Shown in pieces: positions 18,123 through 26,796 of a DNA stretch of 64,000 bases. A program made the position numbers and the translations under genes. Location of the stretch: positions 1 to 64,000 of the forward strand of contig NZ_AYKS02000032.1 in the NCBI RefSeq assembly GCF_000496755.2. Reading direction: 5' to 3'. Source of the stretch: Serratia sp. DD3 (GTDB lineage Bacteria; Pseudomonadota; Gammaproteobacteria; Enterobacterales; Enterobacteriaceae). The notes below the pieces were generated by a model, which made no database searches, was not told the origin of the DNA, and saw nothing but the letters and a program-made list of their open reading frames with translations. The stretch's first letter is position 1; the number at the start of each line of letters is the position of its first letter.

Positions 18123-19538
18123 TTAAATAGCCGTAGGGATAAAACGAACAGATACCAGCAAGCCCCCTAACGAATCAGCTCGGGAGAGTTCAAGATGGGT
18201 GCCATGATAGGTGCAGATATCGTTCACCAATGCTAACCCCAGCCCAGCACCGGGCTGATCACCGGCATTATCCAGGCGATGGAAGGGTTGCAAGGCCGCC
18301 ACCCGCTGTTCCTGAGCAATACCCGGCCCACTGTCTTCAATTTCTAACTGAATAAACTCGCTAGTCACTCTCACTCGTGCAGTGACCGTCCCACCGCTGG
18401 GGGTATATTTCAAAGCATTATCGAGCAAGTTGGCACATAATTCGGCCAGCAATAGCGCCTCTCCCGCCACCCAACAGGCATCAACACCTTCATAACCCAA
18501 ATCGATCTGTTTACTGCGTGCCTCAGGTAAACATGAAAAGCAGGTATCACGCAATATTTGTACCAAATTCACCGGCTGTAACTGATGGTTGGCCTGTTGA
18601 CCATCGCTCTTCAGCCGAGAGAGCGACAAAAGACGCGCGGTGAGCGCAATAGTGCTGTCTAGCGTTGCATTCATTCCTTCCAGGCTCTCACGCCATTGAT
18701 CCGGTTGATTACTGGTCAAAGCGACGCCAACCTGAGTTTTCAGTACCGCTAATGGCGTGCGTAACTGATGTGCTGCATCCGCGCTAAACCGCTCTTGACG
18801 CGCCACCATCAAGCGTAACCGCTCGATATAACGATTAACCGCCAACAGTAAGGGCTGCATTTCCGACCAAGGTAAAACCATGGGTAGTGGTGTCAATTCT
18901 CCCGGATCGCGGCGCAACATCAGGCTGGAAAGTTTGCCTAAGGGTTTTAATACTTGTTTCAGTAAAATAAAGGCCAACGCCAAGGTCAAAATGACCACGC
19001 CCCCCTGACTGAGCAGCGCGCTTAACAGCATTTGTCGTGCTAGATAATGGCGCGACACCAAGGTTTCTGCCACCAGAATGGTCGCCACCCCCATAACACC
19101 CGCTTCATTAACTGGCTGAAAAAGGGCCGCCACCCGAATCGGCTGGCCACGATATTGCGCATCATAAAAATGCACCAACGCCGGATAAAGCTCGGAACGA
19201 GGCGTATCCTGTGGCATGGATGGCAAGTCGTTATAACCTGAAATCGTGGTTCCCTGCGGTGAGATGACTTGATAATACAAACGGTCATTCATATTACGCT
19301 CGAAGCTATCCAGCACCACATAAGGGACATCCACCTCCAGTTTCTGGTTACGCACCACCACCCTTTCCGCCACCGTCCGAGCGGAAGCCAACAAGGTACG
19401 ATCATAGGCTAATCTGGCGGCATTCATGGCGCTAAAATAATGGATATAGATTGAAACGCTGCCCAGCACCAACAAGGGTAAACCGAAGAACAACATTAAT
19501 TGATAAAACAGTGAGCGCGGTGCCTTAAACCACTTCAT
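18123..19538 (-). CDS. tctE: Sensor histidine kinase for tricarboxylate transport
   Basis: 471 residues. It has two membrane helices (about 13-33 and 174-194) flanking a 140-residue periplasmic sensor region, the phosphoacceptor His257 in FSADAAHQLRTPLAVL, and an ATPase domain with LLDNALKYTP and DSGPGIAQ. This layout and the tctD-tctCBA neighbours point to TctE, which senses citrate-type acids. It overlaps tctD by 14 bases. The ligand is inferred from context only. Confidence 0.88.
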   Translation of the reverse strand: MKWFKAPRSLFYQLMLFFGLPLLVLGSVSIYIHYFSAMNAARLAYDRTLLASARTVAERVVVRNQKLEVDVPYVVLDSFERNMNDRLYYQVISPQGTTISGYNDLPSMPQDTPRSELYPALVHFYDAQYRGQPIRVAALFQPVNEAGVMGVATILVAETLVSRHYLARQMLLSALLSQGGVVILTLALAFILLKQVLKPLGKLSSLMLRRDPGELTPLPMVLPWSEMQPLLLAVNRYIERLRLMVARQERFSADAAHQLRTPLAVLKTQVGVALTSNQPDQWRESLEGMNATLDSTIALTARLLSLSRLKSDGQQANHQLQPVNLVQILRDTCFSCLPEARSKQIDLGYEGVDACWVAGEALLLAELCANLLDNALKYTPSGGTVTARVRVTSEFIQLEIEDSGPGIAQEQRVAALQPFHRLDNAGDQPGAGLGLALVNDICTYHGTHLELSRADSLGGLLVSVRFIPTAI

Positions 19539-20199
19539 TGCACAACTCCAGGCTGTACCCCAGCCCTCTTAAGGTCATAATCGCCACATTACTGCCCAGC
19601 AATTTCTTGCGTAAGCGATGCACATACAGTTCGATACTTTCAGGGTTGGCTTGATCATTGAGGGTAAAAACTTGTTCAAATAACTGCATTTTGGCAACCG
19701 GCCGGCCACGACGATGGATTAACACCGTCAATACCGCCAGCTCACGCGGGGTCAGTGCCAGCGGTTGACCGTCCAAGGCAAAATAACCTTCATGGTGATA
19801 AGTGAGTGCACCGAATTCCAGCGCCTGTTGCGTAATACCGACACTGCGGCGCAGTAACGCACGGATCCTGGCCTCCAGCTCATCAAGCTCAAACGGTTTG
19901 GTAAGGTAATCATCAGCGCCCAGATTCAGCCCTTTCACACGATCAGTGACCTCCGTTCGCGCGGTCAGAAGCAATACCGGTAATGCCTGACCACGCTTAC
20001 GTAAACGTGCCAACAGTTGAAAACCATCCAACCGTGGCAGGGCGACATCCAATACCACCAGTGCATACTTTTCATTTAATAGCAGATGGTCTGCAACCAC
20101 ACCATCCAAAGCGACATCCACAGCAAACCCCAGTCCGGTGAGGGCTTTCTGTAACCAGTGTGACAACTCCGGGTGATCCTCTACAAGCAAGAGACGCAT
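19525..20199 (-). CDS. tctD: OmpR-family response regulator of tricarboxylate transport
   Basis: 224 residues. The receiver domain has the phosphoacceptor Asp51 (ALVVLDVALPRLDGF) and switch residues (LLTARTEV, YLTKPFELDEL). The C-terminal winged helix is of OmpR/PhoB type (LTPRELAVLTVLIHRRGRPV, ESIELYVHRLRKKL). The start MRLLLVEDHP (20199) is preferred to one five codons upstream because it begins the first beta strand, as in relatives. It is divergent from tctC; tandem 11-bp repeats lie between them. Confidence 0.9.
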   Translation of the reverse strand: MRLLLVEDHPELSHWLQKALTGLGFAVDVALDGVVADHLLLNEKYALVVLDVALPRLDGFQLLARLRKRGQALPVLLLTARTEVTDRVKGLNLGADDYLTKPFELDELEARIRALLRRSVGITQQALEFGALTYHHEGYFALDGQPLALTPRELAVLTVLIHRRGRPVAKMQLFEQVFTLNDQANPESIELYVHRLRKKLLGSNVAIMTLRGLGYSLELCNEVV

Positions 20200-20227
20200 A
20201 TCACATCCTGTCAATTTTTCCCGACGG

Positions 20228-20249
20228 TGAAAGGTAAATGAAAGGTAAA
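20228..20249 (+). promoter_or_regulatory. Tandem 11-bp direct repeats, probable TctD operator
   Basis: TGAAAGGTAAA occurs twice back to back (20228-20238 and 20239-20249). OmpR/PhoB-type dimers bind head-to-tail direct repeats spaced by 11 bp, so these fit a TctD box. It lies between the divergent tctD and tctC starts, 73 bases before the chosen tctC ATG. Confidence 0.65.
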
Positions 20250-20321
20250 TGTTTTAACAAGATATTAACTACCTGTCAGGTGGCGATATCACAAACTGAA
20301 AGAAAACCAATGGGGAAAACC

Positions 20322-21302
20322 ATGAAAAAAATAATGACTCATACCTTTACCGCCGCACTGTTGCTGTTAGCTGCCAATCAAACCTGGGCCATTGACGCAC
20401 CAGGACGTACCGAATGTATCGCGCCGGCCAAGCCGGGTGGTGGGTTTGATCTCACCTGTAAACTCCTTCAAGTTTCATTACAAGAAACCAACGCCATCAA
20501 CAAACCAATGCGCGTTACCTATATGCCCGGCGGCGTTGGCGCGGTAGCCTATAACGCGATTGTCGCCCAGCGACCAGCAGAATTTGGTACCGTTGTCGCA
20601 TTCTCGGGCGGTTCGTTACTGAATCTGTCACAAGGCAAATTTGGCCGTTATAACGTTAATGATGTGAAATGGCTGGCGGCGATAGGCACAGACTATGGTG
20701 CCATTGCTGTGCGTGCGGATTCCCCCTACAAAACACTCAACGATCTGATGGAGGCCTTCAAAAAGGATCCTAACGCAGTGGTATTTGGTGCTGGTGCCTC
20801 TATTGGCAGCCAGGATTGGATGAAAACTGCCTTGCTGGCACGGGAAGTGGGTATCGATCCTCACAAGATGCGCTATGTCGCCTTTGAAGGGGGTGGCGAA
20901 CCGGTCACCGCACTGCTCGGTAACCATATTCAGGCCGTATCCGGTGACCTCAGCGAAATGGTGCCCTATTTGAATGGCGATAAACTGCGGGTACTGGCGG
21001 TCTATGCTGAACAACGTCTACCCGGGGATCTCGCCTCTGTTCCCACCGCTAAAGAGCAAGGATACAACCTGGTATGGCCTATCATCCGTGGCTTTTATAT
21101 GGGGCCTAAAGTGAGCGAGGCCGAATATCAATGGTGGAACGATACTTTCAAGAAATTGGTAGAAACCGAGGAATTCAAAAAACAACGTAATTTACGCGGT
21201 CTGTTTGAATTCAATTTAACGGGGCCAGAACTGGATGCCTACGTGAAACAACAGGTTAACCAATACCGTGAAATGGCTAAATCATTTGGTCTCGCCAAAT
21301 AA
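20322..21302 (+). CDS. tctC: Tricarboxylate-binding periplasmic protein
   Basis: 326 residues. A signal peptide of about 23 residues ends NQTWA; the mature part begins IDAPGRTECIAPAKPGGGFD, the PGGGFD block marking TTT-type binding proteins. It binds citrate or related acids and delivers them to TctAB. The start at 20322 is chosen because GGGGA is six bases upstream and it gives a clean signal peptide; longer in-frame starts would spoil it. It is the first gene of tctCBA, 14 bases ahead of tctB. Confidence 0.92.
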   Translation: MKKIMTHTFTAALLLLAANQTWAIDAPGRTECIAPAKPGGGFDLTCKLLQVSLQETNAINKPMRVTYMPGGVGAVAYNAIVAQRPAEFGTVVAFSGGSLLNLSQGKFGRYNVNDVKWLAAIGTDYGAIAVRADSPYKTLNDLMEAFKKDPNAVVFGAGASIGSQDWMKTALLAREVGIDPHKMRYVAFEGGGEPVTALLGNHIQAVSGDLSEMVPYLNGDKLRVLAVYAEQRLPGDLASVPTAKEQGYNLVWPIIRGFYMGPKVSEAEYQWWNDTFKKLVETEEFKKQRNLRGLFEFNLTGPELDAYVKQQVNQYREMAKSFGLAK

Positions 21303-21316
21303 CCCAGGAACATGCC

Positions 21317-21748
21317 ATGAGTGAACGTATTTTTGCCGGTTTATGGTTGTTGCTGTGTCTCGCTGGTCTGTTTGTCGGCTGGAATATTCAAAGTGAATAT
21401 AGCTATGAACCGCTGGGGCCACGCCCCTTTCCGCTGGTTATTCTAAGCCTGATGGCCTTGTGTGCCGCCCTATTGTTATTCAGTAAGCCACAAGTGATCG
21501 CTTGGCCGCACCATAAAGTCCTGCAACGCCTGCTGGTCTTGGTCATCACCTTGGTGCTTTACGCCTGGGGTTTCGAATGGCTCGGCTTCCCTCTGGCCAC
21601 CACCCTGCTGACCTTCAGTATTGGCATGCTATTCCAAGCCAGCCTGATTGCAGCGCTGATCTCTGGCGTTGTCATGAGCATTTCACTGTTCTACGCCTTT
21701 GATTATTTACTTGATGTCACGCTGCCACTCGGCATTTGGCTAAGTTAA
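21317..21748 (+). CDS. tctB: Small membrane subunit of tricarboxylate transporter
   Basis: 143 residues with about four transmembrane helices: IFAGLWLLLCLAGLFVGW, RPFPLVILSLMALCAALLLF, LLVLVITLVLYAWGFEWLG and the C-terminal SLIAALISGVVMSISLFYAF. YEPLGPRPFPL is typical of TctB. It supports the large permease TctA in the inner membrane. Family members diverge strongly, so the call rests on size, topology and position between tctC and tctA. Confidence 0.88.
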   Translation: MSERIFAGLWLLLCLAGLFVGWNIQSEYSYEPLGPRPFPLVILSLMALCAALLLFSKPQVIAWPHHKVLQRLLVLVITLVLYAWGFEWLGFPLATTLLTFSIGMLFQASLIAALISGVVMSISLFYAFDYLLDVTLPLGIWLS

Positions 21749-21759
21749 CAGGAGCTATG

Positions 21760-23265
21760 ATGGAAACCTGGCAATATTTATCACAAGGTTTTGAAGTGGC
21801 TCTGCTACCACAAAATCTGGTCATTGCACTGATTGGTTGCTTCGTCGGTACCATCGTTGGGTTATTACCCGGTCTTGGGCCAATTAACGGCGTGGCAATC
21901 TTGCTGCCGTTGGCCTTTGCACTAAAATTACCCGCCGAATCGGCGTTGATTCTGCTGGCGACGGTATATATCGGTTGTGAATACGGTGGGCGTATCTCTT
22001 CAATTTTGCTGAATGTCCCTGGGGATGCAGCCGCCATCATGACCGCACTGGATGGTTACCCAATGGCGCAACAAGGACGTGCCGGGGTGGCGCTGTCTAT
22101 CTCCGCCGTCAGTTCTTTTTTCGGTTCACTGATCGCCATCAGTGGAATTATTCTGTTTGCCCCCATCCTGGCCCGCTGGTCGCTGGCATTTGGTCCGGCA
22201 GAGTACTTCGCATTAATGGTATTTGCTATTGCTTGCCTGGGCAGCATGATGAGTCAAAACCCATTGAAATCGCTGCTGGCGGCGTTGATCGGCCTGGGCT
22301 TAGCCACAGTAGGGGTCGATGCCAACACCGGGGTTTATCGCTTTACCTTCGACAGCGTACACCTTTCCGATGGCATTCAATTTATCGTGGTGGTGATTGG
22401 TTTGTTCTCTGTCAGTGAAATCCTGCTGATGCTGGAAAATACCAGTGGCGGGCAGAAATTGATCCGCAAAACGGGGCGTATGCTGTTTAACCGTAAAGAG
22501 GCTGCAGAGTGCGTCGGCCCGACCCTGCGTTCATCGGTGATTGGCTTTTTCGTCGGTATTTTACCGGGGGCCGGAGCTACCATCGCCAGTGCGCTAACTT
22601 ATATGACCGAGAAAAGGATCAGCGGTAACAGCGACTCATTCGGCAAGGGCGATATTCGCGGTGTCGCAGCACCGGAGGCGGCCAACAACGCCTCCGCCTG
22701 TGGCTCGTTTATCCCGATGTTAACCTTGGGGGTCCCAGGCTCCGGTACTACCGCGGTAATGTTAGGCGCATTAACGCTCTATAATATTACCCCGGGCCCG
22801 GCGATGTTTACCGAACAACCCGATATCGTCTGGGGGCTGATTGCCGCACTGCTGATCGCCAACGTCATGCTACTGATTATGAACATTCCGTTAATCGGTC
22901 TGTTCACCCGCATGTTGAACATTCCATTGTGGCTGCTAGTTCCCGCAATTGCTACGGTCTCGGCAGTGGGTGTTTATGCGGTTCACAGTACTACCTTCGA
23001 TTTACTGTTGATGGTTGGGCTCGGGGTGTTTGGCTATATTCTACGGAAATTGCACTTTCCCATGTCGCCACTGATCCTGGGTTTTGTGCTGGGTGAAATG
23101 CTGGAGCAGAACCTGCGCCGTGCGTTATCTATCAGTAACGGTGAGTTTGCTATTCTGTGGAGCAGCCCGATTGCGCAATGTCTCTTAGTGCTGGCGCTCG
23201 CCGTCTTGATCTTGCCACCGGTGCTGCGCAAACTTCGCCAACGCCGTTTGTCCACTGCTGAGTAA
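21760..23265 (+). CDS. tctA: Large permease subunit of tricarboxylate transporter
   Basis: 501 residues, about 11-12 transmembrane helices, close to Salmonella Tct[41 protein letters not shown] and [19 protein letters not shown]. It carries out ion-coupled uptake of citrate-like acids. The second of two adjacent ATGs (21760) is preferred because GGAG is five bases upstream and the N-terminus [11 protein letters not shown] then matches the family. It follows tctB by 11 bases. Confidence 0.94.
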   Translation: METWQYLSQGFEVALLPQNLVIALIGCFVGTIVGLLPGLGPINGVAILLPLAFALKLPAESALILLATVYIGCEYGGRISSILLNVPGDAAAIMTALDGYPMAQQGRAGVALSISAVSSFFGSLIAISGIILFAPILARWSLAFGPAEYFALMVFAIACLGSMMSQNPLKSLLAALIGLGLATVGVDANTGVYRFTFDSVHLSDGIQFIVVVIGLFSVSEILLMLENTSGGQKLIRKTGRMLFNRKEAAECVGPTLRSSVIGFFVGILPGAGATIASALTYMTEKRISGNSDSFGKGDIRGVAAPEAANNASACGSFIPMLTLGVPGSGTTAVMLGALTLYNITPGPAMFTEQPDIVWGLIAALLIANVMLLIMNIPLIGLFTRMLNIPLWLLVPAIATVSAVGVYAVHSTTFDLLLMVGLGVFGYILRKLHFPMSPLILGFVLGEMLEQNLRRALSISNGEFAILWSSPIAQCLLVLALAVLILPPVLRKLRQRRLSTAE

Positions 23266-23283
23266 ATAGAGAACAAGTCACCC

Positions 23284-23309
23284 AAATTGGCGGGATACTC
23301 CGCCAATTT
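23284..23309. terminator. Bidirectional hairpin between tctA and the rhodanese gene
   Basis: Perfect ten-bp arms AAATTGGCGG (23284-23293) and CCGCCAATTT (23300-23309) with a six-base loop, 19 bases after the tctA stop. The two genes converge, so it can end both transcripts. Confidence 0.75.
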
Positions 23310-23325
23310 AATCAACCTTATGCGG

Positions 23326-23778
23326 TTAGCAGCCGCACGCCAGATGACTTTCTTCACCTTGCATGCTGCCCGGCTGATCACCCAGCGCTAACGGATGACC
23401 ATCACGCTGCCAGAAATCCAACCCGCCTATCAGCTCTTTCACCCGGAAGCCGAGTTTTGCCAACTTGTAAGCCCCGTTAGTCGAGCCGTTACAGCCAATG
23501 CCATCACAATAGGTCACATAAACTTTGTTCCGGTCGAGATGGCGGGTAGTGGTTTCATTCATTAGACGATGGAGGAAACTGATTGCCCCGGGGATATGCC
23601 CTGCACCATACAAAGCCTCGGATCGCGTGTCGATCACCACAATATCGCCAATGCCATTACGCAGATCTGCTGCCACATCGGCAGAATCCGTGTAATAGCT
23701 CAGCTTTGCGGCCAAGTAGTTTTGACTCTCGGCTGCCGTTGGTGGGGGAAAAGCTAACACTAGTGAAACGTCGCCCAT
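23326..23778 (-). CDS. Single-domain rhodanese-like protein
   Basis: 150 residues. One rhodanese domain with DIVVIDTRSEALYGAGHIPG near residues 46-65 and the catalytic Cys91 in VTYCDGIGCNGS. A sulfur relay or sulfurtransferase role is known for the family; the partner is unknown. The C-terminus has an odd ESHLACGC with two extra Cys, which could bind metal or form a disulfide. The start at 23778 is chosen because GGAG is eight bases upstream. It is divergent from a MocR regulator, which probably controls it. Confidence 0.85.
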   Translation of the reverse strand: MGDVSLVLAFPPPTAAESQNYLAAKLSYYTDSADVAADLRNGIGDIVVIDTRSEALYGAGHIPGAISFLHRLMNETTTRHLDRNKVYVTYCDGIGCNGSTNGAYKLAKLGFRVKELIGGLDFWQRDGHPLALGDQPGSMQGEESHLACGC

Positions 23779-23828
23779 GGTCATTGCTCCTGTCTGGCTA
23801 AAATTTAATGACAATTTTGCCTGATTTT

Positions 23829-23869
23829 GGTCTTATCAATAAGACCCATTTAGCCAGCACAATAAGACC
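23829..23869 (+). promoter_or_regulatory. Palindromic operator shared by rhodanese and MocR genes
   Basis: GGTCTTATCAATAAGACC (23829-23846) is a palindrome with perfect 8-bp arms around CA. A third copy of the half-site, ATAAGACC, lies at 23862-23869, directly before the chosen regulator ATG. A palindrome plus an extra direct half-site is the usual operator design for MocR/GntR proteins that sit divergent to their target. Confidence 0.7.
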
Positions 23870-23870
23870 A

Positions 23871-25307
23871 ATGACACGCCAGATACTGATTCCCTTGTTT
23901 CAACAGGCAAAAAACACTGCAGGAACACGACGTGAACAGGTGTGCAGTAGTTTACGCAATGCCATTCATAGTGGGGCACTGCCTATCGGGCAACGCTTGC
24001 CTTCATCCCGAGTGCTGGCGGCTGATTTGAATATTTCACGTGTTACTGTCGAATCTGCTTATTCACAACTGGAAGCGGAGGGGTATCTGCAGCGTAAAGT
24101 GGGGGTGGGTACCTATGTTTCAATCCAAATTATCAAGCCGCCCAAGACGCCTCGACCTTCTCGGTTATTACAACTTTCTCAGCGCGGTAACCAAATTGTC
24201 CAAACCGGGGGTTGCCAGGACCCACTACAACCACAAGCCTTTGCCGCTGGCTCACCAGAACTGCGCGCTTTCCCACTGAAACTATGGAAACAGATCACCA
24301 ACCAACAATTACGCATCAGAGGGGAGCAATTACTGCGCTACGGTGATCCACAAGGCTACCGGCCACTGCGCGAGGCCATTGCCGGTTACCTTGGTCAGAC
24401 GCGCGGAGTGAACTGTGATGCACAGCAGGTCATCATCCTCACCAGTTCACAACAAGCATTACAGTTAATTGCCACCTTGTTACTCGACCATGGTGATGAT
24501 GTGTGGATGGAAGAACCTGGGTACGTGGGGGCGAGAAATGCCTTTATCAGTATCGGTGCCAATCTCATCCCCGTCAGCGTCGATCAGGATGGGCTACAAC
24601 CCAATAACACCCTCCCTGCTCCACGTTTGATCTACGTAACACCGGGTCACCATTATCCCACAGGTGTCGCGCTGAGTCTGGAAAGGCGCTTGATGCTGTT
24701 AGAGACTGCACGGAAAAACCATGCCTGGATTATTGAGGATGATTACGACAGCGAATTTCATTACACCGGTCAACCGATGCCTGCACTGCAAGGGGTTGAT
24801 AACCACGGTTCGGTGCTGTACGTCGGCACCTTTTCCAAAACATTGTTCCCATCACTACGCTTGGCTTATCTGGTTGTCCCGCCGACGTTAGTTAATGCAT
24901 TCACTACTGCACGCACCCTGTATGACGGGCATAGCAACCAATTGATGCAAGCGGTAACGGCAGAGTTTATTCAACAAGGGCATTTTGCCGCGCATATTCG
25001 CTATATGCGCCAGCTTTACCACAGCCGTCGTGATTGGTTGTTAACTCAAATCGAACAGCATTTAAAGCATGTTGCTACACCACAAGCGGCGAGTGGGGGT
25101 TTACAGCTCACGGTATGGCTACCCACGGGTCAAGAAAGCGCGTTAACCAGGCAGGCACAACAATTGGGCGTTATCACCCCCCCGCTATCCAGGCAGTATC
25201 AAACGACTGCGGCACAACGTGATGGTTGGTTGCTTGGGTTTTCTGCATTAACACCGGGTGAGATTAGTTTGGCAGTTGAACGACTCAGCAGAATCAAACT
25301 GCCTTAA
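23871..25307 (+). CDS. MocR-type regulator (GntR DNA-binding plus aminotransferase-like domain)
   Basis: 478 residues. An N-terminal GntR winged helix (residues about 15-85; GQRLPSSRVLAADLNISRVT) is fused to a type I aminotransferase fold with the PLP Lys323 in VGTFSKTLFPSLRLAY and DDYDSEFHY. Such regulators sense PLP or amino-acid adducts. The divergent rhodanese gene is the likely target. The start is uncertain: ATG at 23871 fits family length but has no ribosome site and abuts an operator half-site; an in-frame ATG at 23808 would place the whole palindrome inside the gene. Confidence 0.88.
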   Translation: MTRQILIPLFQQAKNTAGTRREQVCSSLRNAIHSGALPIGQRLPSSRVLAADLNISRVTVESAYSQLEAEGYLQRKVGVGTYVSIQIIKPPKTPRPSRLLQLSQRGNQIVQTGGCQDPLQPQAFAAGSPELRAFPLKLWKQITNQQLRIRGEQLLRYGDPQGYRPLREAIAGYLGQTRGVNCDAQQVIILTSSQQALQLIATLLLDHGDDVWMEEPGYVGARNAFISIGANLIPVSVDQDGLQPNNTLPAPRLIYVTPGHHYPTGVALSLERRLMLLETARKNHAWIIEDDYDSEFHYTGQPMPALQGVDNHGSVLYVGTFSKTLFPSLRLAYLVVPPTLVNAFTTARTLYDGHSNQLMQAVTAEFIQQGHFAAHIRYMRQLYHSRRDWLLTQIEQHLKHVATPQAASGGLQLTVWLPTGQESALTRQAQQLGVITPPLSRQYQTTAAQRDGWLLGFSALTPGEISLAVERLSRIKLP

Positions 25308-25343
25308 TCAGAGGGAAACCGCTACGCTCACCTGAGCACAGCT

Positions 25344-25376
25344 AAAAAAAGTTCAGGCACGGTAAACCGTGCCTGA
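25344..25376 (-). terminator. Rho-independent terminator of fabB
   Basis: Arms TCAGGCACGG (25353-25362) and CCGTGCCTGA (25367-25376) with a TAAA loop. On the minus strand the hairpin is followed by seven T bases (complement of 25344-25350). It lies 33 bases after the fabB stop. Confidence 0.92.
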
Positions 25377-25409
25377 TAACTCAATACATTGACTGCGAAT
25401 AGCGCTTGA

Positions 25410-26627
25410 TTACGCTAGTTTACGCATCACCAATGTCGCGTTAGTCCCGCCGAAACCGAAGCTATTGGACATCACAGTGGTCAGTTCACGTTTGGTCGGT
25501 TCGGTGACAACGTTCATGCCCACCGCTTTCTCATCCAGGGTCTCGATATTGATGCTCGGTGCAATAAAACCATGCTCCAGCATCAGCAGGCTGTAAATTG
25601 CTTCCTGCACACCCGCAGCACCCAGTGAGTGGCCGGTCATCGCCTTGGTAGCCGAAAGCGCCGGGACCTGATCACCAAATACTTCACGGATAGCCCAGAG
25701 CTCTTTAACATCGCCAACCGGGGTCGAAGTACCGTGTACGTTAATGTAATCGATGGGGGTATCCACACCACTCATGGCCATTTGCATACAACGCACCGCA
25801 CCTTCACCGGATGGTGCCACCATATCAGCGCCATCGGAAGTGGCACCGTAGCCCACCACCTCGGCATAGATATGCGCACCACGGGCCAGAGCATGCTCCA
25901 GCTCTTCAACCACCACCATACCGCCACCACCGGCGATGACGAAGCCATCACGGTTGGCATCATAGGTGCGAGAGGCTTTCTCTGGCGTATCGTTATACTT
26001 GGTCGACAGGGCACCCATCGCATCAAACTCGCAGGCCATTTCCCAGCACAGTTCTTCACCGCCACCGGCAAACACAATATCCTGTTTACCCATCTGGATC
26101 TGTTCTACCGCATTACCAATGCAGTGAGCAGACGTGGAACATGCAGAACTGATTGAGTAATTGACACCATGGATTTTAAACGGTGTCGCCAGACAAGCAG
26201 AAACACCGGAAGCCATCGCTTTGGTGACCACATAAGGGCCAACCGCTTTCAGGCCACGTGGGCTGCGCATGGCATCGGCACCGAACACTTGAAAACGGGG
26301 TGAGCCACCGCCTGAACCAGCCACCAGGCCAACACGCGGGTTGTTCTGATAAACCGACTCCTCTAGCCCAGCAGATTGAATCGCCTCCTGCATAGCCAGA
26401 TAAGCATAAATCGAGGCATCACTCATAAAGCGAACCACTTTACGGTCAATCAGGCCAGTGGTATCGAGCTTAACATTGCCCCATACGTGACTACGCATGC
26501 CGGAATCTTTCAGCTCCTGAGAGAAGGTGATCCCAGAGCGTCCTTCCTGCAAACTTGCCAGAACTTCCTGCTGGTTGTTACCAATGCTGGAGACGATTCC
26601 CAAGCCAGTAATCACTGCACGTTTCAT
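25410..26627 (-). CDS. fabB: 3-oxoacyl-[ACP] synthase I
   Basis: 405 residues, same length and frame as E. coli FabB. Catalytic Cys163 lies in [12 protein letters not shown], with the two His in [11 protein letters not shown] and TGHSLGAAG. It elongates acyl-ACP with malonyl-ACP and is essential for unsaturated fatty acids. A FabR-like palindrome lies about 50-65 bases upstream of the ATG, and a strong terminator follows. It is monocistronic and divergent from mnmC. Confidence 0.97.
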   Translation of the reverse strand: MKRAVITGLGIVSSIGNNQQEVLASLQEGRSGITFSQELKDSGMRSHVWGNVKLDTTGLIDRKVVRFMSDASIYAYLAMQEAIQSAGLEESVYQNNPRVGLVAGSGGGSPRFQVFGADAMRSPRGLKAVGPYVVTKAMASGVSACLATPFKIHGVNYSISSACSTSAHCIGNAVEQIQMGKQDIVFAGGGEELCWEMACEFDAMGALSTKYNDTPEKASRTYDANRDGFVIAGGGGMVVVEELEHALARGAHIYAEVVGYGATSDGADMVAPSGEGAVRCMQMAMSGVDTPIDYINVHGTSTPVGDVKELWAIREVFGDQVPALSATKAMTGHSLGAAGVQEAIYSLLMLEHGFIAPSINIETLDEKAVGMNVVTEPTKRELTTVMSNSFGFGGTNATLVMRKLA

Positions 26628-26675
26628 TCGGTACCTCTTCCACTATTTCACATTCGGGATTTTGTTCGCACTTTA

Positions 26676-26691
26676 GCGTACAGTTGTACGC
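26676..26691 (-). promoter_or_regulatory. FabR-type operator upstream of fabB
   Basis: GCGTACAGTTGTACGC has perfect 7-bp arms around GT. This agrees with the AGCGTACA/TGTACGCT-like palindrome bound by FabR at E. coli fabA and fabB, as I recall it. FabR represses fabB according to the unsaturated/saturated acyl balance. Confidence 0.72.
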
Positions 26692-26796
26692 CGAACAAGT
26701 CCGATCAGAATAATTCTCTATTAATACCATCTTGTTTGCACCGCTACCCGCCCCTGGTTAAAATCACCCCATCCCTTGAATAACGAGCCTCTTACC

